From Symmachiella dynata (GTDB taxonomy: Bacteria; Planctomycetota; Planctomycetia; Planctomycetales; Planctomycetaceae), in NCBI RefSeq assembly GCF_007747995.1, contig NZ_CP036276.1, forward strand, positions 6,562,001-6,626,000: 64,000 nt of DNA, in the 5' to 3' direction. The notes beneath the pieces were generated by a model that saw nothing but the letters and a program-made list of their open reading frames with translations, had not been told where the DNA came from and ran no database searches. The position numbers and the translations under genes are program-made. This document shows, piece by piece, positions 35,032 to 43,000 of this stretch; positions within the stretch are counted from its first letter, which is position 1; the number at the start of each line of letters is the position of its first letter.

Positions 35032-35058
35032 AAAAAAACCGCTTGCAACTGCAAGCGG
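35032..35058 (-). terminator. Intrinsic terminator for the minus-strand 81-residue gene
   Basis: CCGCTTGCA and TGCAAGCGG (35039-35058) form a 9-bp perfect inverted repeat. Read on the minus strand it is followed at once by a run of seven T (35032-35038). It lies 25 bases past the stop of the 81-residue gene. Confidence 0.75.
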
Positions 35059-35083
35059 CGTTTCCACGATTGTCCCAGCGCGA

Positions 35084-35329
35084 CTACGACGGCGAGAAGC
35101 CCAAAAATATCCCGGCTACAATGGGAGCGATCGACGCGATTTGCAACAAAAACGGCCGGCCAGCTTTGTTCCAATGGATGACCAAAAAGAACAACGACAC
35201 AAACGGCAGAAACAAACAGCCCAAGCCCCACAGGATGTTTTCCGAAAACGCTTCAAACAAAAACCAAAGCCCGCCGACAATGCTGCCCAGCATGCCGAGA
35301 TAAAACAACGTCATTCCCAAGATTTCCAT
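35084..35329 (-). CDS. Small multi-helix membrane protein
   Basis: An 81-residue protein with three hydrophobic helices (GMTLFYLGMLGSIVGGLWFLF, NILWGLGCLFLPFVSLFFLVI, FLLQIASIAPIVAGIFLG) and almost no charged soluble part. The WNKAGRPFLLQI loop between helices two and three is conserved-looking. I recall similar short proteins as unassigned planctomycete and verrucomicrobial hypotheticals. An intrinsic terminator right after the stop confirms it is expressed from this strand. Confidence 0.65.
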   Translation of the reverse strand: MEILGMTLFYLGMLGSIVGGLWFLFEAFSENILWGLGCLFLPFVSLFFLVIHWNKAGRPFLLQIASIAPIVAGIFLGFSPS

Positions 35330-35839
35330 GCGATGTTCCTAATTGATTAAGAGCTGGAGAGATTTGCCTAGCGAAGCGAGAAAACGGCGCAGCATCTCCT
35401 CGCACAAGTCACGCTGAAACGTATGTCGCGGGAGCGTATCCCGCAGAGTTTTTGCGGGATTGGCACGTCACCTCACGGAGGCGAGGAACGGTTATGCGGA
35501 ATTTCCCGGCAATGCGGTATCAATTGTTGATAGCTCTCGTCAGTCCGGTGGCTGCCTGCCGCAGCCCGAAAGAATTTGGCCGAAGGCCATGTAGACCGCT
35601 GGCAATGCGGTCTTGTGAATTTGGCCGTTGGCCAAATCGGCCGAATGGATGTTTAGTTGAATTTATTGCCGGGTTGTGCGACCTCCACGATTGATTTGGG
35701 AAGCACTTGTCTTCGCGCGAAGGGGCCCCATAGGTCAGCAATCACAAATATCGATATACAACTCCTTCGAATTCCCGTATATCTAAGGATATGTCAGTAG
35801 CGAGCGCCGCCCCGAAACTTCCATTTGGATGAGGAAGAG
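35330..35839. other. Intergenic region with a palindromic repeat, no gene seen
   Basis: About 510 bases between a minus-strand and a plus-strand gene. It includes GCGGGAGCGTATCCCGC near 35430 (a hairpin) and the 35561-35652 element. The frame at 35452-35694 is made mostly of that element and is rejected. The AT-rich segment 35740-35800 may contain the promoter for the next gene. Confidence 0.45.
35561..35652. repeat. GGCCGAAGGCC-type palindromic element, copy A
   Basis: Contains TTTGGCCGAAGGCCA, GACCGCTGGCAATGCGGTC and TTTGGCCGTTGGCCAAA in series, each a small hairpin. A longer, interrupted relative lies at 36766-36990. Confidence 0.7.
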
Positions 35840-36454
35840 ATGCTGATTAAAACCAAGCGAAAACTGTTATGGATCGCGCTGATCGGCACGATGCCATTCT
35901 TAGTTTTTACGATGATTTGGGGTCTGTTCCTATTGAACTGTTTCAACCCCATGCAACTCGCTTTCATCTCAGATTTCGAGATCGAGAATAAAACGCAACA
36001 GCCTATCTGGGTCACACCGGTGGGGACATTCAACTCCGGCATCAAGGCTGTGTTACCGCAATCAATGGCGGCTTTCCCAGCGATTCCCGCATGGCATTCT
36101 CGTGACCTACCGATCGCTCCAGGTGCGCGCCGCCGTGTCTACTATGATTGGGACGACATTAACTTTTCGGAAATCGTTGTGCGTGACGCGGTCGGTACGG
36201 TCGCCGTACAGCTTGTTGATGCCCACCCGCCCACAAAAGATTACTATGCCAACAAAATGGATCTCTATGAGATATCCGACATTGGAACACTTCCGACACC
36301 AACTCCCGCTGTGACGAAAGCCGTTTCACCTCCGCCACACCAAACTCTTTTTTGGACTCTTGCCGTGTGCGGGCTGTTAGCCCCATTTCCCTTAATCTGG
36401 ATCCGGCGACAGTTTCGACGCTTGCCAAAAATGCACGCGTCACCAATCAGTTGA
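35840..36454 (+). CDS. Unrecognised membrane-anchored protein
   Basis: A 204-residue protein from the ATG at 35840, with GAGG five bases before it (a TTG at 35825 is an alternative). One helix near the N-terminus (LLWIALIGTMPFLVFTMIWGLFLL) and one near the C-terminus (LFWTLAVCGLLAPFPLIWI) enclose an extracytoplasmic domain with beta-like strands (FEIENKTQQPIWVTPVGTF, RRRVYYDWDDINFSEIVV). The C-terminal tail is basic. I do not recognise the domain. It ends 25 bases before the CsrA-like gene and is probably cotranscribed with it. Confidence 0.6.
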   Translation: MLIKTKRKLLWIALIGTMPFLVFTMIWGLFLLNCFNPMQLAFISDFEIENKTQQPIWVTPVGTFNSGIKAVLPQSMAAFPAIPAWHSRDLPIAPGARRRVYYDWDDINFSEIVVRDAVGTVAVQLVDAHPPTKDYYANKMDLYEISDIGTLPTPTPAVTKAVSPPPHQTLFWTLAVCGLLAPFPLIWIRRQFRRLPKMHASPIS

Positions 36455-36479
36455 AACTGCGGCGTCGGGAGAACTGTCG

Positions 36480-36749
36480 ATGTTAGTGCTTACCCGCGAG
36501 GTGGGGCAAAAGGTGATGTTCAATGGCGACATCGCGGCAACGGTGTCGGTCATCGGACGCGACTTTTGCGACGTAAACATTAGTCATCGCGATGGTCGCC
36601 CGATTAGCAACGTGACTCTTCGTATTGGGATGAGCCGCCAGGAATTGGCGCACGGCGTGTGGGGTCACCTTGTCAGACTGACAGCTCAGGAAAAGGCTCA
36701 TTTCGCTTTTGAAATTCCTGAAGGAGTCACGTTCGCACGCGAAGCATAG
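36480..36749 (+). CDS. CsrA-like RNA-binding protein with extra sequence
   Basis: An 89-residue protein that opens MLVLTREVGQKVMF, a good match to the CsrA start M-L-x-L-T-R-x-x-G-E/Q. CsrA proteins are about 60-70 residues and follow with a strand like VTVTVLGVKG, then GIxAPxxVxVHREE. Here the VIGRDFCDVNISHRDGR part fits the next strand, and the C-terminal FAFEIPEGVTFAREA fits the last strand with the RNA-binding Arg (R87), leaving about 30 extra residues between. A different split is possible. GGGAGAA stands eight bases before the ATG. CsrA blocks or stabilises mRNAs by binding GGA motifs; whether this one does so is unknown. Confidence 0.7.
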   Translation: MLVLTREVGQKVMFNGDIAATVSVIGRDFCDVNISHRDGRPISNVTLRIGMSRQELAHGVWGHLVRLTAQEKAHFAFEIPEGVTFAREA

Positions 36750-37556
36750 GGCCGGACGATCAGATGCAGCCCGGAATAATTTGGCCAAAGGCCTCTTTCC
36801 ACCTTAGCCTCGGCAACGCCCCAGGTGGAAGAATCAATGGTCCCCGTTTGGCCGAAGGCCATGTTCAACGCTGGCAATCCGGTCTGATGAATTTGGCCGG
36901 TGGCCAAATAAATGTTTGGTTGGGATCGCATTCCTGGGACGATGCCCCAGGCTAGGGTGTCGAATGGCCGTTGGCCATTCTTTGCATGGAACGCCTGATG
37001 TGCTAAACGACGTGCCTCACACATTATCAAATGACATGTTCATTCCCCGATACATCCGCCGCAACGGAACTGGTTCGACGACCTAAATACTCGCCCATCA
37101 ACATACAACACGGCGATGTTCCGGTGCGGAAAATCATCGGCTGCGGCGGCGCGATCTGGGCGAGGGATTATCGCTATCAGTGAGCGTCACAGTGACACCG
37201 GTAGACGCGCAAATCAACGCGTAACAACCATGAAGAACAGGCGAATCGACGACGCGCTATGTGCAGAGAAGATTGGCTCGTAAACCGCCGCTGTTGGTCG
37301 CCATGGGGCGTGGACAGCGAAAAACGATGGTTTTTCCCTGTTTTCTGCGGGAAAAAGGCGGAAATTCGTGTGAGTGTACATTGACAACTTGCTTGCACGA
37401 GACTTAACTACTACACCAATGACGCTTGATATTGCGGGCGCAACGGCGAATTGGCCTTGGATGGGCGAGTGGAATTCGTTGCCGTGAAATCAAGACAAAT
37501 GAGATTACCCACCAGTGTTGCGGTATCCGCTTGACCCCGATGGAATAGGAGCAAAC
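36750..37556. other. Long intergenic region with composite repeats
   Basis: About 800 bases between the CsrA-like and HU-like genes. Its first third is a composite of short palindromes (36766-36990). The rest contains TTTTTCCC and GGGAAAAA (37331-37356), an 8-bp stem around a 10-base loop, and a good -35-like TTGACA at 37381-37386 without a matching -10. Frames on both strands are repeats or spurious. A small RNA cannot be excluded. Confidence 0.45.
36766..36990. repeat. Composite palindromic element, GGCCGAAGGCC and CCCCAGGC modules
   Basis: A mosaic of short inverted units: TTTGGCCAAAGGCC, TTCCACCT paired with AGGTGGAA, TTTGGCCGAAGGCCA, TTTGGCCGGTGGCCAAA, and CCTGGGACGATGCCCCAGG. Copy A at 35561 shares the outer parts without the inner module, as if the module was inserted or lost as a block. 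It follows the CsrA-like gene stop by 16 bases. Confidence 0.65.
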
Positions 37557-37880
37557 ATGGCGAAGAAAGCAGCAACCCTGAAGCCGTTGACCAAGACCGA
37601 GATCCTCGCTTCCTTGGCAGAATCAACCGGCTTGACGAAGAAGGAAGTCGGCAGCGTTCTTGAGGAACTTGGCAGTCTGATCGGTTCGAGCCTTGGCAAA
37701 AAAGGCCCGGGCGTGTTCAACGTTCCCGGCTTGATGAAGGTCAAGGTTGTCCGCAAACCGGCCACCAAAGAACGCGAAGGCATCAACCCCTTCACCAAAG
37801 AACCACAAATCTTCAAAGCCAAACCAGCACGCAACGTCGTCAAGATTTTGCCGCTCAAGGGATTGAAGGACATGGTCTAA
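37557..37880 (+). CDS. HU-family-like DNA-binding protein
   Basis: A 107-residue basic protein with AGGAG before the ATG. Residues 12-30 (LTKTEILASLAESTGLTKK) form the helix-turn start of HU/IHF proteins, followed by EVGSVLEELGSLIGSSLGKKG and a beta-arm segment VFNVPGLMKVKVVRKPATK with INPFTKEPQIFKAKP. In HU the arm carries R/K-rich DNA contacts and a Pro at its tip; the P-rich tip NPFTKEP matches the family motif NPxTG. HU proteins bend and compact DNA as dimers. Some planctomycete members are lineage-specific; this one keeps the fold and spacing. Confidence 0.8.
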   Translation: MAKKAATLKPLTKTEILASLAESTGLTKKEVGSVLEELGSLIGSSLGKKGPGVFNVPGLMKVKVVRKPATKEREGINPFTKEPQIFKAKPARNVVKILPLKGLKDMV

Positions 37881-37990
37881 GCGACCGTTTGGCAACGTGC
37901 CAAACTACGGAATCAACCTGAAAGCCCATTCCGCAACGCGGTATGGGTTTTCTCTTTGGACTGCTGCAATCGACCGAACAGGAACGACTC

Positions 37991-39376
37991 ATGCCCAAGC
38001 CGCTGGTGGTCATTAATGTCGTCGGACTGACGCATGAACACCTCGGTCCGCACACTCCCAACATCACAGCGCTCGCTGCCGAGGGATTTGCCCAACCCAT
38101 GGGGACGGTCCTCCCCGCCGTCACGTGTTCCGCGCAAACCACGTTGCTCACCGGGCTATTGCCCCGCGAGCATGGGATTGTCGGCAACGGCTGGTATTTT
38201 CGCGACCTCTCCGAAGTCTGGTTGTGGCGGCAGTCGAATCGTTTGGTGCATGGTGAGCGGATCTACGAAGCAGGCCTCCGCCGCGATCCCGCCTATTCGA
38301 CCGCCATCATGTTTTGGTGGTACAACATGTACGCGCGGGCCAATTGGTCCATGACGCCCCGTCCCAGTTATCCGGCGGATGGCCGCAAGGTCTTCGACTC
38401 GTATAGCCAGCCGCCGGAGTTGCGCGACCGTCTGCAAGAAAAGTTCGGCGTGTTTCCCCTGTTGCGTTTTTGGGGAGCGGGGGCCGACATCACCAGTTCG
38501 CGCTGGATCGCCGAGGCCTCCGTCGAGGTGATGACCACACACAGCCCATCACTCACGTTAGTTTATCTACCGCATCTGGATTACAACCTGCAGCGACTGG
38601 GACCGGACGACCCCGCTATCGCTGAAGATTTGAAACTGGTGGATGCCGAAGCGGGCAAGGTGATCGACGCGGCCCGCGCCCGCGGCGCGGAGGTCGTGGT
38701 CCTTTCGGAATATGCGATTACATCAGCACAAAAACCGGTCCATATCAATCGCGTCCTGCGCGATTCGGGGTATCTGCAAATTCGCATGGAGCCGCTTGGC
38801 TGGGAAACGTTGGACTGCGGAGCCTCCCGCGCGTTTGCCGTCGCCGATCATCAAATCGCACACGTCTATGTGGAGCGTCCCGAAGATATTCCCACCGTCA
38901 AAAGTCTGCTGCGCACGACCGACGGCATTGAACTGGTACTGGACCGGGAGGAGCAAGCAGAGTTCGGCATCGACAACGCTCGGTCGGGAGAGTTGGTAGC
39001 CGTCGCTGCGCCGCAGGCATGGTTCACCTACTACTTTTGGCTGGATGACGAGTTGGCACCTGACTACGCGCGAACGGTCGACATTCACCGCAAACCAGGC
39101 TACGACCCGGTGGAACTGTTTCTCGATCCGAAACTGCTTGCGCCCAAATTGCGCATCGCCTCCCGGCTACTCAAGAAAATGCTCGGCTTCCGTTACTACA
39201 TGGATGTCGTCGGACTGGATGCAAGCATCGTCCGCGGCACGCATGGCCGACTCCCCACGCCTGGACGCGAAGCTGCCGAAGCTCCCGTCTTTATCAGTTC
39301 GTCCAAAGCAATTGAACGCAGCGATATCCCCATGACAGCTGTGAAGCAGATGCTGCTCGACCTGCAATTCAAATAG
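37991..39376 (+). CDS. Type I phosphodiesterase / nucleotide-pyrophosphatase-like protein
   Basis: A 461-residue protein from the ATG at 37991. It resembles the alkaline-phosphatase superfamily: VVINVVGLTHEHLG holds the first metal residues, AVTCSAQTTLLTGLLPREHG has the nucleophile Thr in the family motif, VVVLSEYAITS and VADHQIAHVYV carry further metal-binding Asp/His, and RSGELVAVAAPQAWFTYYF lies near the end. There is no obvious signal peptide. The family cleaves phosphodiester bonds of nucleotides, lipids or sugar-phosphate donors. The substrate is not evident. GGCTACGAC and other parts are conserved with cyanobacterial and planctomycete homologues by my memory only. Confidence 0.78.
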   Translation: MPKPLVVINVVGLTHEHLGPHTPNITALAAEGFAQPMGTVLPAVTCSAQTTLLTGLLPREHGIVGNGWYFRDLSEVWLWRQSNRLVHGERIYEAGLRRDPAYSTAIMFWWYNMYARANWSMTPRPSYPADGRKVFDSYSQPPELRDRLQEKFGVFPLLRFWGAGADITSSRWIAEASVEVMTTHSPSLTLVYLPHLDYNLQRLGPDDPAIAEDLKLVDAEAGKVIDAARARGAEVVVLSEYAITSAQKPVHINRVLRDSGYLQIRMEPLGWETLDCGASRAFAVADHQIAHVYVERPEDIPTVKSLLRTTDGIELVLDREEQAEFGIDNARSGELVAVAAPQAWFTYYFWLDDELAPDYARTVDIHRKPGYDPVELFLDPKLLAPKLRIASRLLKKMLGFRYYMDVVGLDASIVRGTHGRLPTPGREAAEAPVFISSSKAIERSDIPMTAVKQMLLDLQFK

Positions 39377-39407
39377 TGCTCTGTTGAAAGTGAAACAATA
39401 ACGCGCC

Positions 39408-39438
39408 GGGTGCCACTGGCAGCTTGCCCGCCAGTGCG
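39408..39438. repeat. CACTGGC-family palindrome (short copy)
   Basis: GGGTGCCACTGGC, AGCTTGCCC and GCCAGTGCG form a stem between the convergent phosphodiesterase-like and sulfatase genes. Confidence 0.6.
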
Positions 39439-39482
39439 TTACAGAGGCAATTTCCCAAGCAAACCGGCCGTTCAGAGCAGCA

Positions 39483-40868
39483 TCACTCGTAGTTGTACTT
39501 CACCACCCAGGGGTCCTTGGTCTGCTCCTGAAACGTCCGCAGCTTCGCCTGCAACTCTCGCAGCTCATCCGCATAAGCGGGATTGTCCGCGAGGTTCTCG
39601 ATCTCTTTGGGATCTTCAGCGATGTTGTACAGCTCGTGACGTGGGCGATGCAGATAGGCATCGACGCTCCGACTGCCATAATAGGAATCCTGCCGCTTGA
39701 GCACGCCTTGCCACGTCAGCGAGTCATGCAGATCCGAAGCGAACGGAAACGGCAACTGGTGCGCCAGATTCAACACGTACTTAAACTTTTCGGTGCGAAT
39801 CACCCGCATCGGATAGTACATCGTGATCTCGTGAAACGTGTGCGACCCGAACACCTGATCCCACCCCTCAGGTTGTTCCTCCTCCAACACGGGTAAGAAC
39901 GAGCGGCCATGCAATGGGTAATCTGGCCCAGCTGCTCCGGTGAATTCGAGAATCGTTGGCACCAGATCGACCCAACTCACCATCGCCTCGGTCCGCACGC
40001 CGTGCCGTTTCTGATCGGGAGACCGCACGACCAAGGGTAGATTCATTCCTGGGTCATACAGATTCGTCTTAGCTCCGGGGAAAGGGATGCCGTTATCGCT
40101 CAGATAAATCACGAGAGTATCGTCCGCGTGCCCCGTGTTCTCTAAAGCCTGCATCAACCGCCCCAGACCTTGATCGGCGCGATTGACCGCTTGGTAGTAC
40201 TCGGCCAACTCCGCGCGCGACTCCGGGCTGTCGGGCAGATAGTGCGGCACGATGACGTCGTCGGGGGAGACCTTGTTTTCCTTCACGCCAGGATACTGCC
40301 GGTTGTTTGCAAAACCGACGCGGGCACGGTGTGGATCCGCTGTGCAGAAGTAAAGGAAAAACGGCTGGTCATCTTTTTCACGGATGAACTTCTCCGCATT
40401 TTCCGCCATCTGCACGGTGCTCCGCGCGCCGCCGTTGAGTCCTTTGTTGGCATACGTCTCGAAGTGATACGTCGCTTCGGGCTGCACGTGGTACTTGCCG
40501 ATTGAGCAAGTGCGATACCCCGCCTTGGCCAACAGGACCGGCAGGCTTTTCACGAATTTCAACGTATGGAAATTGTGGTAGCTATGTTGATGCCCGTATT
40601 GCCCGTTGGCGTGATTGTGCAATCCACTGAGAATCACCGACCGGCTGGCGCTGCAACTGGCGGTCGTGCAAAATGCCCGAGTGAACAATGTCCCCTCAGC
40701 GGCCAGAGCATCAAGATGTGGGGTGGCAATTTTATCGTTGCCATAACAACCCGCATCCAATCCTTGATCGTCTACGACCATCATCACCACGTTACGTAGC
40801 GGTGCAGCGACAGCGGTCGAACAGCTCAGCACAATCGTGATTGCAACCGCGGCGATCAATCGAAGCAT
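39483..40868 (-). CDS. Exported sulfatase (arylsulfatase family)
   Basis: A 461-residue protein starting at the ATG at 40868 (GGAAAGG just upstream); the longer frame runs through a palindromic repeat and is rejected. After the signal peptide (LIAAVAITIVLSCSTAVAA) comes VVMMVVDDQGLD with metal-binding aspartates, then TTASCSASRSVILSG with the C-x-A-S-R motif, where the Cys is converted to formylglycine. GKYHVQPE, LYFCTADPHRARVGF and VIYLSDNGIPFPG continue the S1 sulfatase order. The family removes sulfate from sulfated polysaccharides or glycosaminoglycans. Formylglycine-generating enzyme is not encoded nearby. Confidence 0.92.
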   Translation of the reverse strand: MLRLIAAVAITIVLSCSTAVAAPLRNVVMMVVDDQGLDAGCYGNDKIATPHLDALAAEGTLFTRAFCTTASCSASRSVILSGLHNHANGQYGHQHSYHNFHTLKFVKSLPVLLAKAGYRTCSIGKYHVQPEATYHFETYANKGLNGGARSTVQMAENAEKFIREKDDQPFFLYFCTADPHRARVGFANNRQYPGVKENKVSPDDVIVPHYLPDSPESRAELAEYYQAVNRADQGLGRLMQALENTGHADDTLVIYLSDNGIPFPGAKTNLYDPGMNLPLVVRSPDQKRHGVRTEAMVSWVDLVPTILEFTGAAGPDYPLHGRSFLPVLEEEQPEGWDQVFGSHTFHEITMYYPMRVIRTEKFKYVLNLAHQLPFPFASDLHDSLTWQGVLKRQDSYYGSRSVDAYLHRPRHELYNIAEDPKEIENLADNPAYADELRELQAKLRTFQEQTKDPWVVKYNYE

Positions 40869-40968
40869 GAACGGGCCTTTCCAAAAACCTGACGGCAATA
40901 ATTGCTCGCATTGAATGGCGGTAAGTTTCCTACTGAGTCGAATGCGATCACAGTTTGTCCCCCAAAAT

Positions 40969-41046
<78 letters not shown>

Positions 41047-41094
41047 GATTACCGGGCAATTTCTAGTTTTTCGAACGATTGTTAGCCGTTCGGC

Positions 41095-42747
41095 TTAAGC
41101 GTTCAAACGTGCTGAAATCTCGGCGACAACGTCGGCCAATGGAATTCGAGATTGTTCCAACGAATCGCGATCCCGCAGTGTCACGGTGTTGTCCTCGGCC
41201 GTTTGGCCGTCCACGGTGATGCACCACGGTGTGCCGATTTCGTCTTGCCGTCGATACCGCCGGCCGATGGCCGCCTGTTGGTCGAACGTGCAGGCGATGC
41301 CGGCTTGTTTCAGATCGCGATACAGCGCAGCAGCCGTTTCGGGCATGCCGTCTTTTTTGATCAACGGAAAGACGGCGACCTTAATTGGGGCCAATTGCGG
41401 ATGAAATTTCATATACACCCGCGTTTGCATCTTGCCCTTTTCGTCCGGCTGCTCGTCCTCTTGATACGCTTCGCAGAGAAACGCCAAGGTCGCTCGGTCC
41501 GCACCGGCGGCCGGTTCGATGACGTGCGGGACAAATCGCTCACGGGCCTGATCGTCGAAGTACCGCAGGTCCTTGCCGCTGCCGCGATATTTCGGTTGGC
41601 CATGCTCATTTTGTTCGACAACCAACTCTTGGTTTTCATCGAGCACCAACTTGCCTTCCATGTGAGAACGCAAGTCAAAATCGGCGCGGTGTGCGACGCC
41701 CTCCAGTTCGCCATATTCGCCATCGCTGAGGAACGGATAGGCATATTCGATATCCGCAGTCCCCACCGCATAGTGCGCCAACTCTTCGGGCGTGTGATCC
41801 CGCAAGATCAGACGATCCCCCGCCAGGCCGTATTTCACATACCACTCGTACCGTCGGTCGCGCCAATATTCGTACCATTTGCGTGAATCATCCGGATGGC
41901 AGAAAAACTCCATTTCCATCTGTTCAAATTCCCGCGAGCGGAACGTGTAATTCCGCGGCGTGATTTCGTTGCGGAAACTCTTGCCAATCTGGGCAATGCC
42001 GAAGGGCACCTTGACCCGGCCGCTATCGACCACGTTTTTGAAGTTCATAAAGATGCCCTGCGCCGTCTCGGGCCGCAAAAAGGCGGTGCCTTCTTCACCC
42101 GCCATTGCGCCGACGGTCGTCTTGAACATCAGATTGAATTCGCGGGGGGGCGTCAATTCACCACGACATTTTGGGCAACCGGCCGCCGGTCCCCCCAGAG
42201 GCGCTTCGTGCAAATACTCATCCAGGCTCATCGTCACCTGTTCGCACTCAATATCGTCGCCAAATTCCTTTTTATATTGACCCACCGCTTGATCGAGCCG
42301 TTTCGACTGAGTTTTGGACAACCCGGTGCCTGTTTCCGCATCGACGATAAACGTTTCACAAGCGACCGGTTTTTTATCACCAGTGACTCGCCGAACCGCC
42401 ACCGTCACATGATCCACGCGAAAACGGCTTTTGCATTCTTTGCAGTCGACCATGAAGTCGTGAAATAGATCGTAATGCCCCGAGACCTTCCAGACCTGCG
42501 GATGCATGATGATCGAGCAATCCAAGCCGGTCATCGAAAACGACGACGGGGCCCCCTCCAGCACGCTCAATTCGTCGTGCCGCGTAATCATATCCTTCCA
42601 CCACGCCTCTTTGACGTTGCGTTTCAATTCCACGCCGAGCGGACCGTAATCCCAAAAACCGTTCAGCCCACCATAGATCTCCGAAGACTGAAAAATAAAA
42701 CCCCGCCGCTTACAGAGGGCGACAATCTTGTCCATTTCCTTGGCCAT
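41095..42747 (-). CDS. glyS: Glycyl-tRNA synthetase (single-chain type)
   Basis: A 550-residue class II synthetase. The start at 42747 fits the family; the upstream part of the frame is leader. The N-terminal KIVALCKRRGFIFQSSEIYG and GFWDYGPLGVELKRNVKEAWW match class II GlyRS alpha2 enzymes. A zinc site appears in CKECKSRFRVDHVTV with CPKCRGELTPP. Motif 2 is in IAQIGKSFRNEITPRNYTFRSREFEQME and motif 3 near the end. It charges tRNA-Gly using glycine and ATP. The single-chain form is the archaeal/eukaryote-like type, found in some bacteria instead of GlyQ-GlyS. A palindromic element lies just upstream. Confidence 0.92.
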   Translation of the reverse strand: MAKEMDKIVALCKRRGFIFQSSEIYGGLNGFWDYGPLGVELKRNVKEAWWKDMITRHDELSVLEGAPSSFSMTGLDCSIIMHPQVWKVSGHYDLFHDFMVDCKECKSRFRVDHVTVAVRRVTGDKKPVACETFIVDAETGTGLSKTQSKRLDQAVGQYKKEFGDDIECEQVTMSLDEYLHEAPLGGPAAGCPKCRGELTPPREFNLMFKTTVGAMAGEEGTAFLRPETAQGIFMNFKNVVDSGRVKVPFGIAQIGKSFRNEITPRNYTFRSREFEQMEMEFFCHPDDSRKWYEYWRDRRYEWYVKYGLAGDRLILRDHTPEELAHYAVGTADIEYAYPFLSDGEYGELEGVAHRADFDLRSHMEGKLVLDENQELVVEQNEHGQPKYRGSGKDLRYFDDQARERFVPHVIEPAAGADRATLAFLCEAYQEDEQPDEKGKMQTRVYMKFHPQLAPIKVAVFPLIKKDGMPETAAALYRDLKQAGIACTFDQQAAIGRRYRRQDEIGTPWCITVDGQTAEDNTVTLRDRDSLEQSRIPLADVVAEISARLNA

Positions 42748-42798
42748 GCTGATCTTTCTGTCTCGAAATCGTTTGCTACGCTGATGTACGGCAGTGGT

Positions 42799-42924
42799 CC
42801 ACCACGGAGGCACGAAGCTACAAATAGGCTGTAGACTTTAGACCCTAGGCTTTAGGAAAAGCATAAAATGCCAACCCTAAAGCCTACAGCCTAAGGCCTA
42901 TAGTCTAGTTTGCTCCGTGGTGAA
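42799..42924. repeat. Palindromic element, CACCACGGAG family
   Basis: Opens TCCACCACGGAGGCACG and closes GCTCCGTGGTGAA, with an inner pair TAGGCTGTAGACTTTAGAC and CTAAAGCCTACAGCC. It has the same plan as the 24435-24576 element but is more diverged. It is 51 bases upstream of glyS. Confidence 0.75.
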
Positions 42925-43000
42925 TTTTGTTTGTTTAAACGGCCCCAGCCCACATTCTAGTGCGGTCGGGCGGATTCACAAGCACTCGTTGGCGGGTGGA

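Noticed and set aside
36698-37030. Minus-strand frame of 110 residues over the composite repeat
   Set aside because: It runs through repeated palindromes and overlaps the CsrA-like gene; no independent support.
41152-41886. Plus-strand frame of 244 residues inside glyS
   Set aside because: Antisense to a highly conserved synthetase with complete class II motifs.
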